Origin: Massospora cicadina
Taxonomy: Eukaryota > Entomophthoromycota > Entomophthoromycetes > Entomophthorales > Entomophthoraceae
Direction: 5' to 3'
NCBI GenBank assembly: GCA_022478985.1
Contig: JAKSZP010009563.1
Span: 28,482 to 92,481, forward strand
Length of the DNA stretch: 64,000 bases
This document shows, piece after piece, positions 38,325 through 50,799 of this stretch. The notes under the pieces are model-generated. The model was not told the DNA's origin and ran no database searches. It worked only from the letters and a program-made list of their open reading frames with translations. Position 1 is the first letter of the stretch; every line of letters starts with the position of its first letter. Position numbers and translations under genes: made by a program.

Positions 38325-39451
38325 TCTAAACCTCAAAAGGATGGACTTGATTATTGATGCTCACAAAACTACGGTCCATGGTAAATATAAAAAGACGTTT
38401 AAACACTTATGGGCCCATTATTTTTAGGACTCCATGTCCTATGATATCCACGAGGTGCTTAACTGTTGTCACAAATGTCCAGCAGAAGCCCCCTATCAAA
38501 AAGCCACATACTACTAATTGGTAAAACCTTATTTTGCTTGGCATACGGTCTCTATGGACGTTGTGGGACCCTTGACCAATGCGCCTGGTCACTTCAAATA
38601 CATTATTGTGGCTAATGACCATTTAAACAAGTAGTTGGAAGCTAAGGCAGTATGAGACTTAGGGGCCATAACTACAGTAAAGTTCATTCTTGTTGATTTC
38701 ATTTATTGACATGGTTGCCCCAGCTTTTACTATCAGATAATGGGACCATCGTTAAGTACCAAATAATTTAGTAGCTCAATGATCTAATGGGCATCCATGG
38801 GGTACTATCCACTCCTTATCAACTGGAAATTAATGGTATTGTCAAATGGGTGAATGGTATGATAGTTGGTATCTTATGGAAGTTGGTTGCTTGCAAAGCA
38901 TCTAGTCGCAAATGCTCTTTGCCATCTGCTGTATTTGCTTACAATATCACTTATCACATGGCCATGGGGCATTCCCCATTTGTGCTATTACATGGAATTA
39001 GCACGCGTTGCCTCCTCTTTTATAGTAATGCATTGCAGAATAATAAATAAGTCTGAGTAGATATCTTGAAAAGCTTGCCCAGAAGTTAAATCAATTACAA
39101 ACTCTGCGTACTCAAATACTTTGGCGCAGAAGGTCAAGGCTAGAGACCAGGATAAAGAGGACCAGAAGGGCTTGCCTATTTTTGAGGTAGGAAATTAATT
39201 TGGTACTATGACAACCTTGGGTTTAGGAGAACCCACAAACTGGCGCATATGTGTAAAGAACCTTTCAAGATCATAGAAGACAACAACTGATGCCTAAACC
39301 CTGAAGGACCCTAATAAGGGACACCTTGTTAATTATGCATGTCAGGTTTTTGAAGAGGCACTAACTGCACTCTAGGCCTTCAGTTGTTAGTCCTCTATAA
39401 CTGATCAAACCCACTTATCTTTGTTACCTGATGTTTACTCAAGTGGGGGTA

Positions 39452-39622
39452 TGTTGCGATTGATTTAACCAACCATTAAACAATACATGATTAATATTTA
39501 TATTTCATTAGTACCTAGAGATGGTCTTTGACAGTATATATAGCCTCAAGCGCACAGTTCTCAACTTCTAAGGAGTGCCAAAGGTAAATTAGCTTACACT
39601 TAGATCTTTTGGCCCTTTGCCA
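39452..39622 (+). repeat. T3 3' LTR
   Basis: This 171-bp copy (TGTTGCGATTG ... TTGCCA) follows a purine tract and is close in length to the 5' copy. Confidence 0.65.
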
Positions 39623-39624
39623 GG

Positions 39625-40163
39625 TGTTATAATATGGGACCAGAGCTACTCTTTTTGGAAAGAGTACCAATTATTGAAGTCTGACTTTGTTGACAATCGT
39701 TTAAAATTTTAATTGCATAGGTTCAGTATGTGCACAATTTTCATTACTCAATAGATATATATGAGCGATAATAATATGATGACTATTATCGGTAGTTGTA
39801 TAATTAAGCCAGATGTGGTCCAACGCTAAACTTGGAATAATCCACGAAATACTGATTTGACACTTAGGGACTTCTTCCCTATTCAAGCTGAACTTAATCC
39901 ACTCTCCTATTCAGAAGTTCTGGACCTTAGTTCTTGTCATGCTGAGTCAGTGAAGATCCACATCAAAGGTCTGCTCCTTTTATAAGAATATCCGATCTTT
40001 ACTTTTTATACACATAAAAGAGCTTTTAATTATTGTACTACAACAATATTTAATTGATAATAATATAGAACTTATTACTACTTGGAAAATTTTTTATTAC
40101 TATAAATGCTAGTGAATTTATAGGGGGAATTCAAAGCCCAACTCTCAGTTGGCACCTCAGCCA
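39625..40163 (-). repeat. T2a 5' LTR
   Basis: At 539 bp it aligns over its full length with 63430-63968, which is also 539 bp. On the minus strand it begins TGGCTGAGGTGCC and ends TTATAACA. In T2b the same LTR abuts gag directly; here T3 lies between LTR and gag. Confidence 0.7.
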
Positions 40164-41696
40164 TTGGACATCATCTGTTGTTATTAAATTTCCATACAAT
40201 GTCTCTACTGTCAATGGTCTTCTTCATTGGGTTGGGATTCCTCCATTGGACATCCCAGAGATCTAAAAATGGAAAGATCCAGAAAACGTGTCCTTAATGT
40301 TCCCGCTCAGACACAGCAAACCAGCAACATTTGGCTAGCGACCTTCTTAGGTAATGGGACTCTTTTCCCATTATAGCAGGTTGTGAACCAACTGATTGAT
40401 TTGCTAGCTTCAGGTGGCATCACTCACCTCACAACTGCTGATTACATTACTAGTCAGTCGGTGATGAAACCCAGCTGATCCCATTTGAAACATATGATAG
40501 TTAATCAGTGTTCAACTATCAGATGCCCCAATTTATGTTGGCAACTCTGCTGACAAGACTTTATTCATTCACTCATATTGATCCCCCAATGGATCCAAAC
40601 CAGTAAATTACCCAAAATCCTTGGACATTTTTAACCTGAAATCGAAGCCAACTGATATCTGATTCATTTGCTAATGGGACTTAACCCTAGTGAACCAGCA
40701 TATAACCTAGTAAGCTGGAAAGGTGGGGGAAAATCCTAACACATCCCCCCTTTGCCTAGATTTCCAGTGAGAATAAGATTGGGCCAGGAGAATGCCACCT
40801 TGGACAAGGTTAAATGCTTCTTAGTTTACTGAAGAGCACAGCCGTTCTGCACTTCACAATGCTCATGACAACATTTGGCATGTGGTTCTCTTCCTTTTCT
40901 TTCTTGTTACAATCTCCTCAAAGCGCGGTCTTTATAACCCACTTCTGTACTGGTTTAGTTGATTTACTCATGACAAATCTAGTCCTGGAAAGTTGGTCTT
41001 TCCTCAGTCAGGGCATATGACCCGTTGTCAGATTCAGGATCTTGGTTCAGCGTCCTTGATGCACTGATCTCCCTCCTCATCCTTAACAGGAGGTCCCTGC
41101 CATTGATGTCTTACTCGCAGAAAAAATAAGAATGATTAAATATATTTGTTGTTATTTTCTTTCTTAAAAACTATTTTGCTCTCTAAATCTTTCATGTTTT
41201 TCTTTTTTGAAGAGCTTATTTCATAAAATAGAAACTTTTTGCACTGAAATTTGAATAATTTAGAGCTTAATATACACCAAATTGGTTAATGTTGATCATT
41301 ATAAAAAGTCTGACATCCCCACTCTCATTTAACTCATGTGCGTATTCTAATTCTTGATACCATCAATATCTTGATAATCTTTCTGCTGAAGATGCTCGTC
41401 TTTTTCAATTAAAGAGTCATTCTGCTCAGAGAAATCTCTTCTTTGGTCCTCCTAGGACCCATACTCCAAGTTGAGCGCATGTAGGTAGTCCTTCCACTGA
41501 ACTACTGGAAAGAATATCCGCTCCAATGAAACCAGAATAGCAATAATCTTAAACGATTTGCAACCATTATACCTATTCCACCAGTTCTAAAATTAAAAAT
41601 TTGATACTCTTATGGATTCAGCTCCTTTTACGGACAATCCTATCATAATCGTTGAGCCTCTTGAAGCAATGTCATCTTCTATCAGTAAGTCATTTC
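40164..41696 (+). other. Flank of T2a with decayed plus-strand gag-like coding
   Basis: One frame near 40269 reads MERSRKRVLNVPAQTQQT, then LVNQLIDLL-like sequence after a stop. Another near 41613 reads MDSAPFTDNPIIIVEPLE and is cut off by T5 at 41697. Both resemble gag N-termini but lack diagnostic motifs. About 41100-41330 is very AT-rich and empty. Confidence 0.35.
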
Positions 41697-42480
41697 TGTG
41701 ATGCACTGACTCCTTCCAATAAGCCACGGATGAGTTTGGAAGCAGGACCCAAGTCAATGACCAAAGGGCGTACAAGGTTTCTGAGACCAATCTTCTAGTT
41801 CGTGTGCTACAGGCGTTGTAGATAAACATTCCTTAAAGGACAGTTGCGAGTATGTTATTCAATCAACATGCCCTATTGCAAGACAAGGTGTATAGAGAGG
41901 CAATAGCCTTCCCAAACTCGCTCTCAACGTCCACCTCCTGTTTATATATGCCAAATATGGCCGCTGTTAGACTAAATATACCTTTTATAAACCTCAGAAG
42001 ACAATAATAAAAAATAAATAAGGCTCAAGAACGGCTTTATTGGATATATAATAGGCAAGTTGAAAGAAAAAAAACTAAAAAATTACTCTTTTAAAGTCCC
42101 TTCCATTATAGCTCTCTTATGCAAGCATATATTAGGCTCTTCCGCTGTGCCTGACACCATGTCTTTTAAAATATGCTGTAAAAAACCCTCATCATTTTAG
42201 GCTGGGTTGAATTCCGTGGTGGCTGAGCCATCACAACCAGGAACCAATCCAATTCTGATTCAAATTCAACTAGAACCTAGAACTAAACCACTTAAAAACC
42301 ATCTGGTTCGACCCCATGCCTGACAAAAGTTCTAACCTCCGTCCTGCCCTAGTCTTAGTCCCAACCTTAGGTCTAGCCAGGACTAATGTTCTCTCACCAC
42401 CTCCTTCTTACACACCAGCTTGTCCTGTCTTATCAAAGATCAGGGCAATGTAATGTTGAGGGAAAACCTCAACCATCACA
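41697..42480 (-). repeat. T5 3' LTR
   Basis: The 784-bp repeat ends TGTGATG and CATCACA, which form an inverted terminal pair. It aligns closely with 46757-47524, with a few small indels. Confidence 0.85.
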
Positions 42481-45400
42481 TCACTCCCACTTGACAATAA
42501 ATACTCTTGATCTTCCCAGGACACTGAGCGTAATCTTTTGACATCTTTCACGTGGCCTTTTCAACTGGATGATTTTTCTACCAGACCAAGAATGACCGAT
42601 GCCCCCACACCACCTTTGTGTCCAGGATATCCTCCACCTCATACTCTTCAGACCTCTTTCTGCTGAAAACAAAGGTGATTTTCTTTCAGGTGGATGCCCC
42701 AAGAACAATTCGAGCTGTGACACATGCAACGCTGGATGAGCCTGTGACCCCTCTGTCAACTTCAGCTCAAACGCCACCTCGTTCACCGCCCTCACTATTG
42801 AATATGGGCCCAATGCCACCAGCCCCAACTTCCAGCTCCTCATAGGTATGGCATAGTTCTGAGCGTTTACTAAGACCCAATTGCCCTTCTTGAAAATGCT
42901 CCCCTCTGATCGATGCCTATATGCTTTTCTCTTCTGATTCATGACCTCCTCCACCAGATTCCTTCTCAGGAGCCTCAAGGTATCCCAAGTCTCATGTGAC
43001 AGCTCATCTGCTGCTGGATATCAACCCTGCTTCTGAGGCCCCATACCCTCCAGGTGCTGACTATAATTTGCAAAAAATGGGGTCATCTTTGTGTATGCAT
43101 TCTTGCGGTTGTCATATGCACGTTACATCAACTTCACTAACCTACCCAATCATCCTGACACCCTAAGACGTAGCACCTCAAATACTGTTCCAACATTTGA
43201 TTTACCCTCTCAATTTGGCCATCCAATTGGGGATAGTAAGCTGATGAATGGGAGGCCTTTATATTCAAGGTTTCTAACAGATGCAACCAGAACCAAGATG
43301 TGAACTGCGGACCCCAGTTTGACACAATCTCTACTGGTACCCTATGTTGGGAAAAGTCCTCATTCAAAAAGACCTGACATGCTACCTTTTCAGATATGGT
43401 TGACCGACAAGGAAAAAGCTCTGCGTACTTTTTAAAACTATCCACCACAACCATCAGAGCGTCCATCCCCTAGTCACTTGGGCAACCTTGTAAAAAAGAC
43501 ACACCTACAGAGGCCCAAAACCTGGAAGGAATCTGAAGCGGCTTCATTCTTCCTCCTGGCGCCATATGGTGTAGCTTCAACCTGGCACACACCGCTATTG
43601 CTCCACATACAGCCGTACTGCTGCACCCACTCCCCTCCATGAATACTGATGATGACCAAGTCCAGCATCTTCTCTCCTCCTGGATGTCCTGACAAAGGAT
43701 AATTGTGGTTAGCTGCCAACACCTCCTGCTGCAGACTCATTACCAGAACCCGGATTCTTCCTTCATGTCAAATAAAACCTACCTGGACTGGGAACTCCGC
43801 ATGTCTCTTGCTCGCCTCCCCTTCTCTCATATCATCCATGTCCGCCAACCCAACTCACTCCTCTTCTGCGCAGTTTGAATTCTTTTAAGATTCCTTCTCT
43901 CCAACCCTGGATCATTGTAAACAGACTCAATGACAACATTGTAGCTGTGTTAAACCTTTTCAACTCCTCCTCAGTAAAACCAACCCTGAATCATGACTCA
44001 GCAAATCTGGCAAGATATGCTGTTTCCCTGGATTATATTCGATCTGCAAGTCATACTGAACCAAATTTAAGTGTCACTGGGCCTGTCTCTGATTCATCAG
44101 ATGTGAAGACCTATAAAAATATATAGATCAATAATCATTCTGGATCACAATTGGATGCCTAGAGTACAACAGGTGGTGTTGCCACTCCCCTAATGCCGCA
44201 ACTATAGTTAAAAGTTCTTTTTCATAGACTAGATAATTCATCTCAGCAGGCACCAGCTTCCGGCTGAAGTAACAGACAGGGTGCTCAACCCCGTCTTTAC
44301 CCTCCTGTAATAGCACCGCCCCAAGCGCAAAGTTCAATGCATCAGTCCCCACTACAAAGGGCCTGTTGGGGTCATAATGAGCCAGAACTGGGGCTGTCAT
44401 CAGACTTCTCTTCACCCTCTGGGTAGCCCTTTCCTCAGCCTCCCCCAAATGAAGGGTACATCCACATTCAATTTTGTCAACGCCACAGCCCACTCAGCTA
44501 AATTCTGGGAGAATCTTAAAAATTTACTACTTCCAAAAAAAACTCTGCACTTTGGTACAATTTCTTAGGACCTTCCACTCCTTCACCACTCATAGCTTAT
44601 CAGAGCATAGAACTTTCCCCTATTGGAAAACCACATTCCTCAGTAAGGACACTGATTCCAACTTAAACTCACACTTGTATGGGTTTAACTTTAAGCCCAC
44701 CCAGCTTACCACCTCAGGCACCTTCCTTACATCCTTCACGTGATCCTAATTGACCTGAAAAATACCAGAATATTATCCATATCGGCAACGCAACATTATA
44801 TCACCAATCCCCCCAACGCACAGTCAATCATACGTTGGAAGACTGCAAAGCATTATGCAGCCCCAAATGGCATAATATGATACTCAGAATTCCCCAGGCT
44901 GCACTTAAACGCTGTATACTTCTGGTGCTCCAGCCTCAGAGGAATATGAATGAATGCATCTTCAAGATCCAAATTTGGTGAACACCAAACACTCCAAAAT
45001 CATGGGTAGAATTTCTTCCATGAGCTGTATTGGATAAGGGTCAGGCTCTGTCACCGCATTATGTGGTGAAAGTTCACACAGTGACGTAACTCCCCACTCG
45101 CTTTTGGCGTCAGAAGCATTGGAAAAACCACAGATAATTTGGATGGCACAATCAAACCCAGACTTACATCTTATGGACACATTCATCAAGAGCCCTCAGA
45201 GCCCAGGGATTCAATGAATAAACTGGACATCCTATTGGCAATTAAGAGCCATCTTTGAACCAAAAACTAAATGCAAAGTCACCTGTAGGCGGGAAGGGGG
45301 CCTCACCCTTAAGTTTAAACACCAATGAAAAATCCTGGTACTCCTCTGGCAAACCCTCCAATGGCGCGACTGAAGATATTATCCCATATGCTTCACTACT

Positions 45401-45510
45401 GACCCCTAGGACTGGAAATCTTACTCCCACACATCTGAGCCCCAAGGCGATAACAGCACTTTCCCCTTCATCATATAAAATTGCGGATGGAACTGGCGCC
45501 ACCACCTCAT
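42481..45510 (-). pseudogene. T5 pol: RT, RNase H, integrase, chromodomain
   Basis: Pre-RT at about 45250-45310 reads PPTGDFAFSFWFKDGS; RT follows with NAVTEPDPYPIQLMEEI at about 45010-45060. RNase H at 44130-44400 is the best part: FVVGTDALNFALGAVLLQEG, HPVCYFSRKLVPAEMNYLVYEKELLTI, with the catalytic Asp kept. Integrase at 43137-43466 has MVVVDSFKKYAELFPC, IVSNWGPQFTS (catalytic Asp is Asn, Arg is Trp) and AYYPQLDGQIERVNQ. The C-terminal part at 42500-42980 has HPALHVSQLELFLG, then, over two frames, a chromodomain block (EVEDIL, then FLVWWKDH). Stops and frame changes are present throughout. Confidence 0.8.
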
Positions 45511-46099
45511 CTCCACAACCACTGGGTGAGGCAGATATGTCACAGCATAAAATCCTTCTTCAAACTCATTTGGGCCTTATATCAAAAGGATCCTGGCCTG
45601 TACCTTCCAGAATGCAGTCCTCTTGGTGGCATTCGCCAACAACACAAGTACATCCTCCTGAAACGGCAATCCACATCTTCTTGACCACTCTTCATCCATA
45701 TAATTCATATCAGCCCCTGTTTACACCGGGGCCAGGGCCTTCCCACACTCCTTCTTCTAAGGACCTTCCCGCACCTCTACTGGTAAAAATAAATATGAAT
45801 AAAGTAAAAAAATGGTATATTTTTGGACACTTGCTTCACTAACTTCTTTCAAAAATAATAAAGAGCGCTCTTCTTCTTTTTTGGGCCTTAGGAACCTGAA
45901 TGGGCCTCATCCATCACCGCCTCTGGCAATTCGCTACCCTCCCCGGCTCCCCTTGACCATTTCCTTCCTCCTCCACATACCTGAACTCCTTGGAGCTGTG
46001 CAATGGCTCCTACCCTGCTCTTCTCATTGCCTCTTGCCCATGAAAACCACCTAGGAACCGCACCAACTCCCAGTAAGCCTAGGACAAGGCCAACTCTTC

Positions 46100-46740
46100 C
46101 TCCAACGTCACCGCATTCCACACTACTGCCATTTCCAACAGTAAATAAGCCTAAAGCTTTGACATAACATGTGAGGAAGCCGATAATCTGGCACCTCAGC
46201 TGCTTTGGCCAGCGCCTGGAACATCTGACCATATTCCTCCACAGGCTTCCTCCCCTGACTGCACTGCAGCAACACTGACCAAGCTGAACCTTGAGCCTCA
46301 TCTGTACATGCTGATCGGTCAATCAATTTCAAACGCTCCTTTGCTGAGACTGGAAACCACTCCTGTTCCTCCAACAGTTCCCATACCCGGTTCAAAAGCT
46401 TCATTGGCAAAATCATCAAAACTTGGCTCAACAGTAAGGCAAATGAATCCTCACCCACTGACGCCTTTTTCAACCGCCCTTTGAACTGAACCTGGCCAAA
46501 CATCTAACGGTTCATCTCTAACTCCTTTAACTCACCAATGATGGTAATTTTCCCGGTCTTCACTAGTCCTACCACTTTCCCACCACTCCAGGACATACGC
46601 TCCAGCACCCAGTATATCTTATAAAGCAAAACACTGCTGAAAATATCACCATTAAAAGCGTCACGGTATGGTGATGCCACACAGGGAACATAACTGCTCC
46701 TGGCTCCTCTTTTGCTTTCCATCACAATGACGGGAAAGTA
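46100..46740 (-). pseudogene. T5 gag
   Basis: Coding opens just inside the 5' LTR (ATG near 46722: MESKRGARSSYVP). A stop near 46504 separates this from a 126-codon stretch reading FGQVQFKGRLKKAS, LQCSQGRKPVEEYGQMFQALAKAAE and PDYRLPHMLC. The last part matches the Ty3 gag capsid pattern (short Q/G linker, V-EY-- F--LA----). No knuckle was found before pol. Confidence 0.65.
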
Positions 46741-46756
46741 AATTAGTTTTGTATAA

Positions 46757-47524
46757 TGAAACGCACTGGATCCTTTCAATAAGACATGAACAAATTGGGA
46801 AGCAGGACCCAAGTCAATGACCAAAGAGCTGACAATGTTTCTGAGACCAATCTTCTAGTGCATGTGCTACAGGTGTTGTAGATAAACATCCCTTAAACAA
46901 TGGTTGCGAGTATGTTATTCAATCAACATGCCTATTTCAAGACAAGGTGTGTAGAGAGGCAATAGCCTTCCCAAACTCGCTCCCAACGTCCACCTCTTGT
47001 TTGCATAGGCCAAACATGGCCGCTGTTAGACTAAATATACTAATATAAACCTCGGAAGACAAAAATAAAAAATAAGACTCAAGAACGGCTTTATTGGATA
47101 TATAATAGGCAAGTTGATAAAAAACTAAAGAACCTCACGTTCTCAGATCCCTTCCCTTATAACTCTCTGCTGAAAGCATAGATCAGGCTCATCCGTTGTG
47201 CCTGACACTATGTCTTTTAAAGTATGCTGTAAGCAAACCCTCATTGTTAAGGCTAGGTTGAATCCCGTGGTGGCTGAACCACCACACCCAGTACCCAATC
47301 CAATTCTGAATTGAATCCAACTTTAACTTAGAACCAACCCACTAAAACCCTATGTTTCTACCCCCGCCTTATGAAAGTTCTAAACGCCATCCTGCCCCAG
47401 TCTCAGTCCCAACATGGGGTCTAGCCAAGGCTAATGCTCTCTCACCCCCTGCTTTTTCACCAATTTGTCCTGTCTTATCAAAGATCAGGGAAATGTAATG
47501 TTGAGGGAAAACATAACCGTAACA
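46757..47524 (-). repeat. T5 5' LTR
   Basis: The 768-bp repeat starts TGTTACGG on the minus strand at 47524 and ends at 46757 with GCGTTTCA. I see no obvious tRNA primer-binding site next to it. Confidence 0.85.
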
Positions 47525-48160
47525 GTTTTGTGCCATATTAGACTTCCTTTTTTTAGTACTAGATGGCATATCTGACTTCCTTCCTGAGCTCATTTTTCAG
47601 TTCAGTAAATATTATAAACCATCTGTTCTTTCAACTTACCTAGCTATCATAAATCGTGAACATTTTGGGCTTCCCTACGCAGAATTAAAGAACTGAGTAT
47701 CAGAGGCCCTTGCTGAGGCTCTGAACTCCTCCAATTTCTCAAGCATCCTAGATTGAGATTTTGTAGACTATTCTCTCCATTTTGCAGGCCAAGCCCTTCG
47801 AATTGTGCCACAAAGCTTCCAGCCTACTATGACTTCCATTGTTTGTTCTGCTTCCACTTCCAAGAAGCTCGTAGTCATTGGCTTCAGGATGCCATTCACT
47901 CCTTGCACAACTACCTCATCTCTGGCACTTTTCATCAATGCCTCCCTCTCATGGCTCTTTTTGAGGGCATTATTTGGCAGCCTCCATCTAGTATCCCTTG
48001 TTCTATTCTGGCCCATATGCCCAGCGTTCGTGATGAAGCTCATTGGCAAGCACTCAAGACTAATTTTTCCAGCTCTGGTGCCATATTGAAACTATTTTTA
48101 GTTATTTGTCGACTTCCTCTTTCTTTTCTGTTTCTTCCCTCCCCAATCTGAAGTATTGCA
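47525..48160 (+). pseudogene. Plus-strand gag-like remnant, probably split by T5
   Basis: Between about 47750 and 48150 two overlapping plus frames read FAGQALRIVPQSF and LPAYYDFHCLFCFHFQEARSH, then SLHNYLISGTFHQCL, a pattern of Ty3 gag capsid (AL-W----P-Y--F---F---F-DA--R ... Y---F). The N-terminal part may be the frame ending at 41696. Several frameshifts are present. An antisense open frame (47768-48049) covers the same bases and is the alternative reading. Confidence 0.4.
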
Positions 48161-48560
48161 TTTGGCAAGTACCAGCATTTCAATTTCTCTTCCCCATGTC
48201 ACATTTTATCAGGGTTCAGCTTCTGCTCAACAAACTTGGCTTTGAGTAGGTCTAGCCCTTGCAAGCATTCAATCTCAAATAGACTTTAACGGTTTATTCA
48301 CTCCTACTGTTATACATCCTCCCTCCCCAAGAGGCAACATAGGTGGAATCATCCCCAAATAAAGGATAATCAATAAAAGATTATAAAACATTTGATTTTT
48401 ATGGTTTTATTCTTATTTTTTCTATATTTTAACCAATTATTGTATTTTCATATTTTGTATGGGCTTGAATTTTTCCTCAGTTCAGCGGTCCATGCTATTA
48501 TCTATAATATACCCAAACTGGTCCCTAGTTATGCTCTAACCTACCAGTTTTCATTGTTCA
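48161..48560. other. No gene recognised
   Basis: The stretch is AT-rich. It holds a pyrimidine tract (cctccctcccc, about 48319) that would be a purine tract on the minus strand, but no copy of the T2 LTR follows. Confidence 0.4.
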
Positions 48561-50799
48561 GGGGCTTATTTCTTAAGATTAACATTTATCTTGGTTCAGT
48601 GGTCCTTTTTAAGACTTAACCGAAAAAAAGTCTGGGCATAACCATCTTAATGGTATAGCATTCCTTCAGGAATACTCTTATTATTTTTTTCTTGGATCCA
48701 CTGCTTTAGGTACTTAGCATGGACCCTTTTTAATAATTCTTCCATCCGTGAGGTTCTTGATTTAATATGCATCTGCTGCTACCTTAGCATTAATATAGAA
48801 CGGACCCAACCATAGTGCATCTAGCTTATTTCTTCTTCTGAAGCCTTGAGTGTCACAATAGGCTACTCTATTGCCTACATTGGTATTTATATATTGCCAC
48901 TCAGTTCTTATTGACCGGTGCCTTGGGCTTGATATTTTTCTATAAGGTCGTGATAAAAGCTTCTGGCTTCATTTCAATCAGGATATCCAAAAGTTGGATC
49001 AATTACTGTTCAGCACCTATCCCTGATGTTGTTTTGACTTAAAAATATAGAATTGGTGGTATTGTGGCCTTTCTTCCATACATCAAATTAAACGGCGTTT
49101 TTCATGTTGCCACATGGTGACTGATATTGTATGCTCATGTCAACAAACTGTGGAAAGTTCCCAGGCGGAAGTTTTTCCAACGACCAGCTTTCTCAGTGTC
49201 ATGGCCAACATTCTGTTCACTCGTTCTACCAGTCCATTTGTCTCTGGTCAGTAAGGTACTGACATGACTTCTCGGATCCCCATTATTTTGTTTAACCTTG
49301 GAATCACATGGGATGTGAAAATCGTTCCATTGTTTATTGACAAGACTTTTGGGCATCTATGGCAATATACAACTTAATAAGGATAAACTTTGCAGTACTT
49401 GTTGCATTTACTTTTTTTCAGAGCCTTTGTCTAGACCCATTTAGCAGTCTATTAATTGCAACTATAATGTATATAAATCCCTCATGCTCATAGTCAGCGG
49501 TCCCATCACGTCAATGGACACTGTATGCCAGGAAAGTCTAGGGCGGACCAATCAATATCCGACTGTGTTCTTATGTGGTTTGTGCGACTGGCACTCCATA
49601 CATCAAGCCAGATAATTGGACACATCATAATTGATAGAATCCCAGTAATAATACTGGAAAATGTGGCCAGTTGTCTTTCTCAGGCCTCCACGCCCAACAG
49701 CCTTATAGGTAGCTTGAACTATAGCCACTCTTTCTGACGGTCTTGGGAATAACAGTCGTTTTCTATTGATTATCTTAAATACTTGTCCATAGTATTATTG
49801 GTGTTTTCTATTGCTTTCTGAAATGCACCTTTGATCTCTCAGGGCTCGTTCCTGATTTCTCCTTTAACTATTCTCTAAAACAGCTCACCAGCTTGTTGGT
49901 GTACCACTTTGACCATTGGTAACCTTAATAAACCATCTGCATTTTTATGAGAATCTCCTGCTTGGTGGACTATCTCAAAGTCATAAGCCTGAAGCATCAA
50001 TGCCCATTAAGTCAGACGTCCTTCCAGTTCTCTTAGATTATGCATTCAACGCAGCAAGGAGTGGTTCATCACCATTTTAAAGTTCATCACGTTCTATACA
50101 CCTGAAACTGCTTACAGGCTTAAAACACCATAAGGCATTTATGATCAGTAACGGTGTATTCCTTTCTGCTGTTGATTATGTCCAGCTCACGTAAGCTACT
50201 GGATGATCATCCTTAAATTCATCTAATTGACTCAGGACGGCACCAATCACGATTATCAAAGCATTGGTCTGTACTAAAATCTTTTGATTAAAATTTGGAT
50301 ATTTCAAATTGGTGAATTTACAAGATACCAATGTAACTCGTCAAAAGAATCCTGGGCCTCTTTATCCCATGTTTTCAATTCTTTGGATCCTTCAGCAAAT
50401 GGAAGAGGGGCTCAGCAAATACTTGTAAACTCTCATATGAATCTTCAGTATTATCTGACCATTACAAGGAACACTTGGATATCTTGGACAATTCTCAGAA
50501 TGGCCATCAGCTCTATAGCTTCGCTTTTCTGGGCTTTCAGCTGCAGTCCACTGGAGTTGATGATGGACCCCAGATATTCCAACTCTTTCTTAAAGAAGTG
50601 GCACTTCCTTGGCTTAATCTTCAATTTAGCTGCGGAAAGTCTCTTAAGGACATCTTCTGAGTGTTTTAAATGTTCAGTAAAGGTCTACTGAACACATTTA
50701 TATCATCCAAGTACACTAGAACGCATTACAACTTCAAGTCATTCAGTATGGCGTCCATGGCCCTTTGGAACGTTGCATGCGCATTGCAAAGACCTTGGG
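48561..50799 (-). pseudogene. T2b pol, C-terminal part: RT end, RNase H, integrase
   Basis: From right to left: MPQGLCNAHATFQRAMDAI at about 50745-50805, then an intact VYLDDIN box at about 50700-50720. RNase H at about 50150-50300 reads ILVQTNALIIVIGAVLSQL, with the catalytic Asp now Asn (codon 50263-50265), and DHPVAYVS. The integrase zinc block is at about 49590-49680 (WCMECQSHKPHKN), followed by the core WHTVSIDVMGPL. Near the end come TPFNLMYGRKATIPP (about 49090) and a C-terminal GPFYINAKVAADAY block (about 48780-48830). Its sequence matches T2a integrase. The T7 composite at 50805-59577 separates it from the rest of RT. Confidence 0.8.

Larger units (their letters stand above)
27371..39440 (+). 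pseudogene. T3 pol, split by a solo LTR and by element T4
   Basis: Protease appears at about 27840-27940 (VQAIVDSGALIIII, active-site DSG). RT covers about 28880-29420 (FSTMDLISSY, RIDLSNEEHEKC) and RNase H starts at about 29640 (FIIQSDASLTVIVAVLS, HPVTYCSQN). The solo LTR interrupts it at 29779; RNase H resumes at 30640 (HERNYTITMKE, VVTDHASLWWLQKLKE). T4 splits pol again at 31075. Integrase resumes after 38324: a zinc-binding block (DAHKTTVHG, CCHKCP), the core (WHTVSMDVVGPL, YIIVANDHLNK), then STPYQLEINGIVKWVNGM and GHSPFVLLHG. Many stops are present. The domain order PR-RT-RH-IN defines Ty3/gypsy. Confidence 0.8.
24992..39622 (+). mobile_element. Ty3/gypsy element T3, containing T4 and a solo LTR
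   Basis: Short direct repeats at 24992-25167 and 39452-39622 (both beginning TGTTGC and ending CA) bound a plus-strand gag-pol. The 3' LTR is preceded by a purine tract (caagtggggg, 39440-39449). Removing T4 (31075-38324) and the solo LTR (29779-30634) leaves about 6.5 kb, a normal Ty3 size. The element sits between the gag of T2a (left) and the 5' LTR of T2a (right), so it inserted into T2a. No clean 5-bp duplication remains. Confidence 0.75.
41697..47524 (-). mobile_element. Chromovirus T5 (Ty3/gypsy), both LTRs present
   Basis: The LTRs at 41697-42480 and 46757-47524 flank a minus-strand gag-pol with the order gag, RT, RNase H, integrase, chromodomain. A purine tract (AAGTGGGAGTGA on the minus strand) adjoins the 3' LTR, which starts TGTGATGG. 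The flanking pentamers atttc and gtttt match only in part. The 5.8-kb length is normal. Confidence 0.85.

Noticed and set aside
39625..40175. Plus-strand orientation of the T2 LTR, with TGGCACCTCAGCC as a primer-binding site
   Set aside because: Similarity between the two copies ends just after that string, and in T2b the minus-strand gag adjoins the other end. The string is better read as the LTR's own minus-strand start (TGGCTGAGG).
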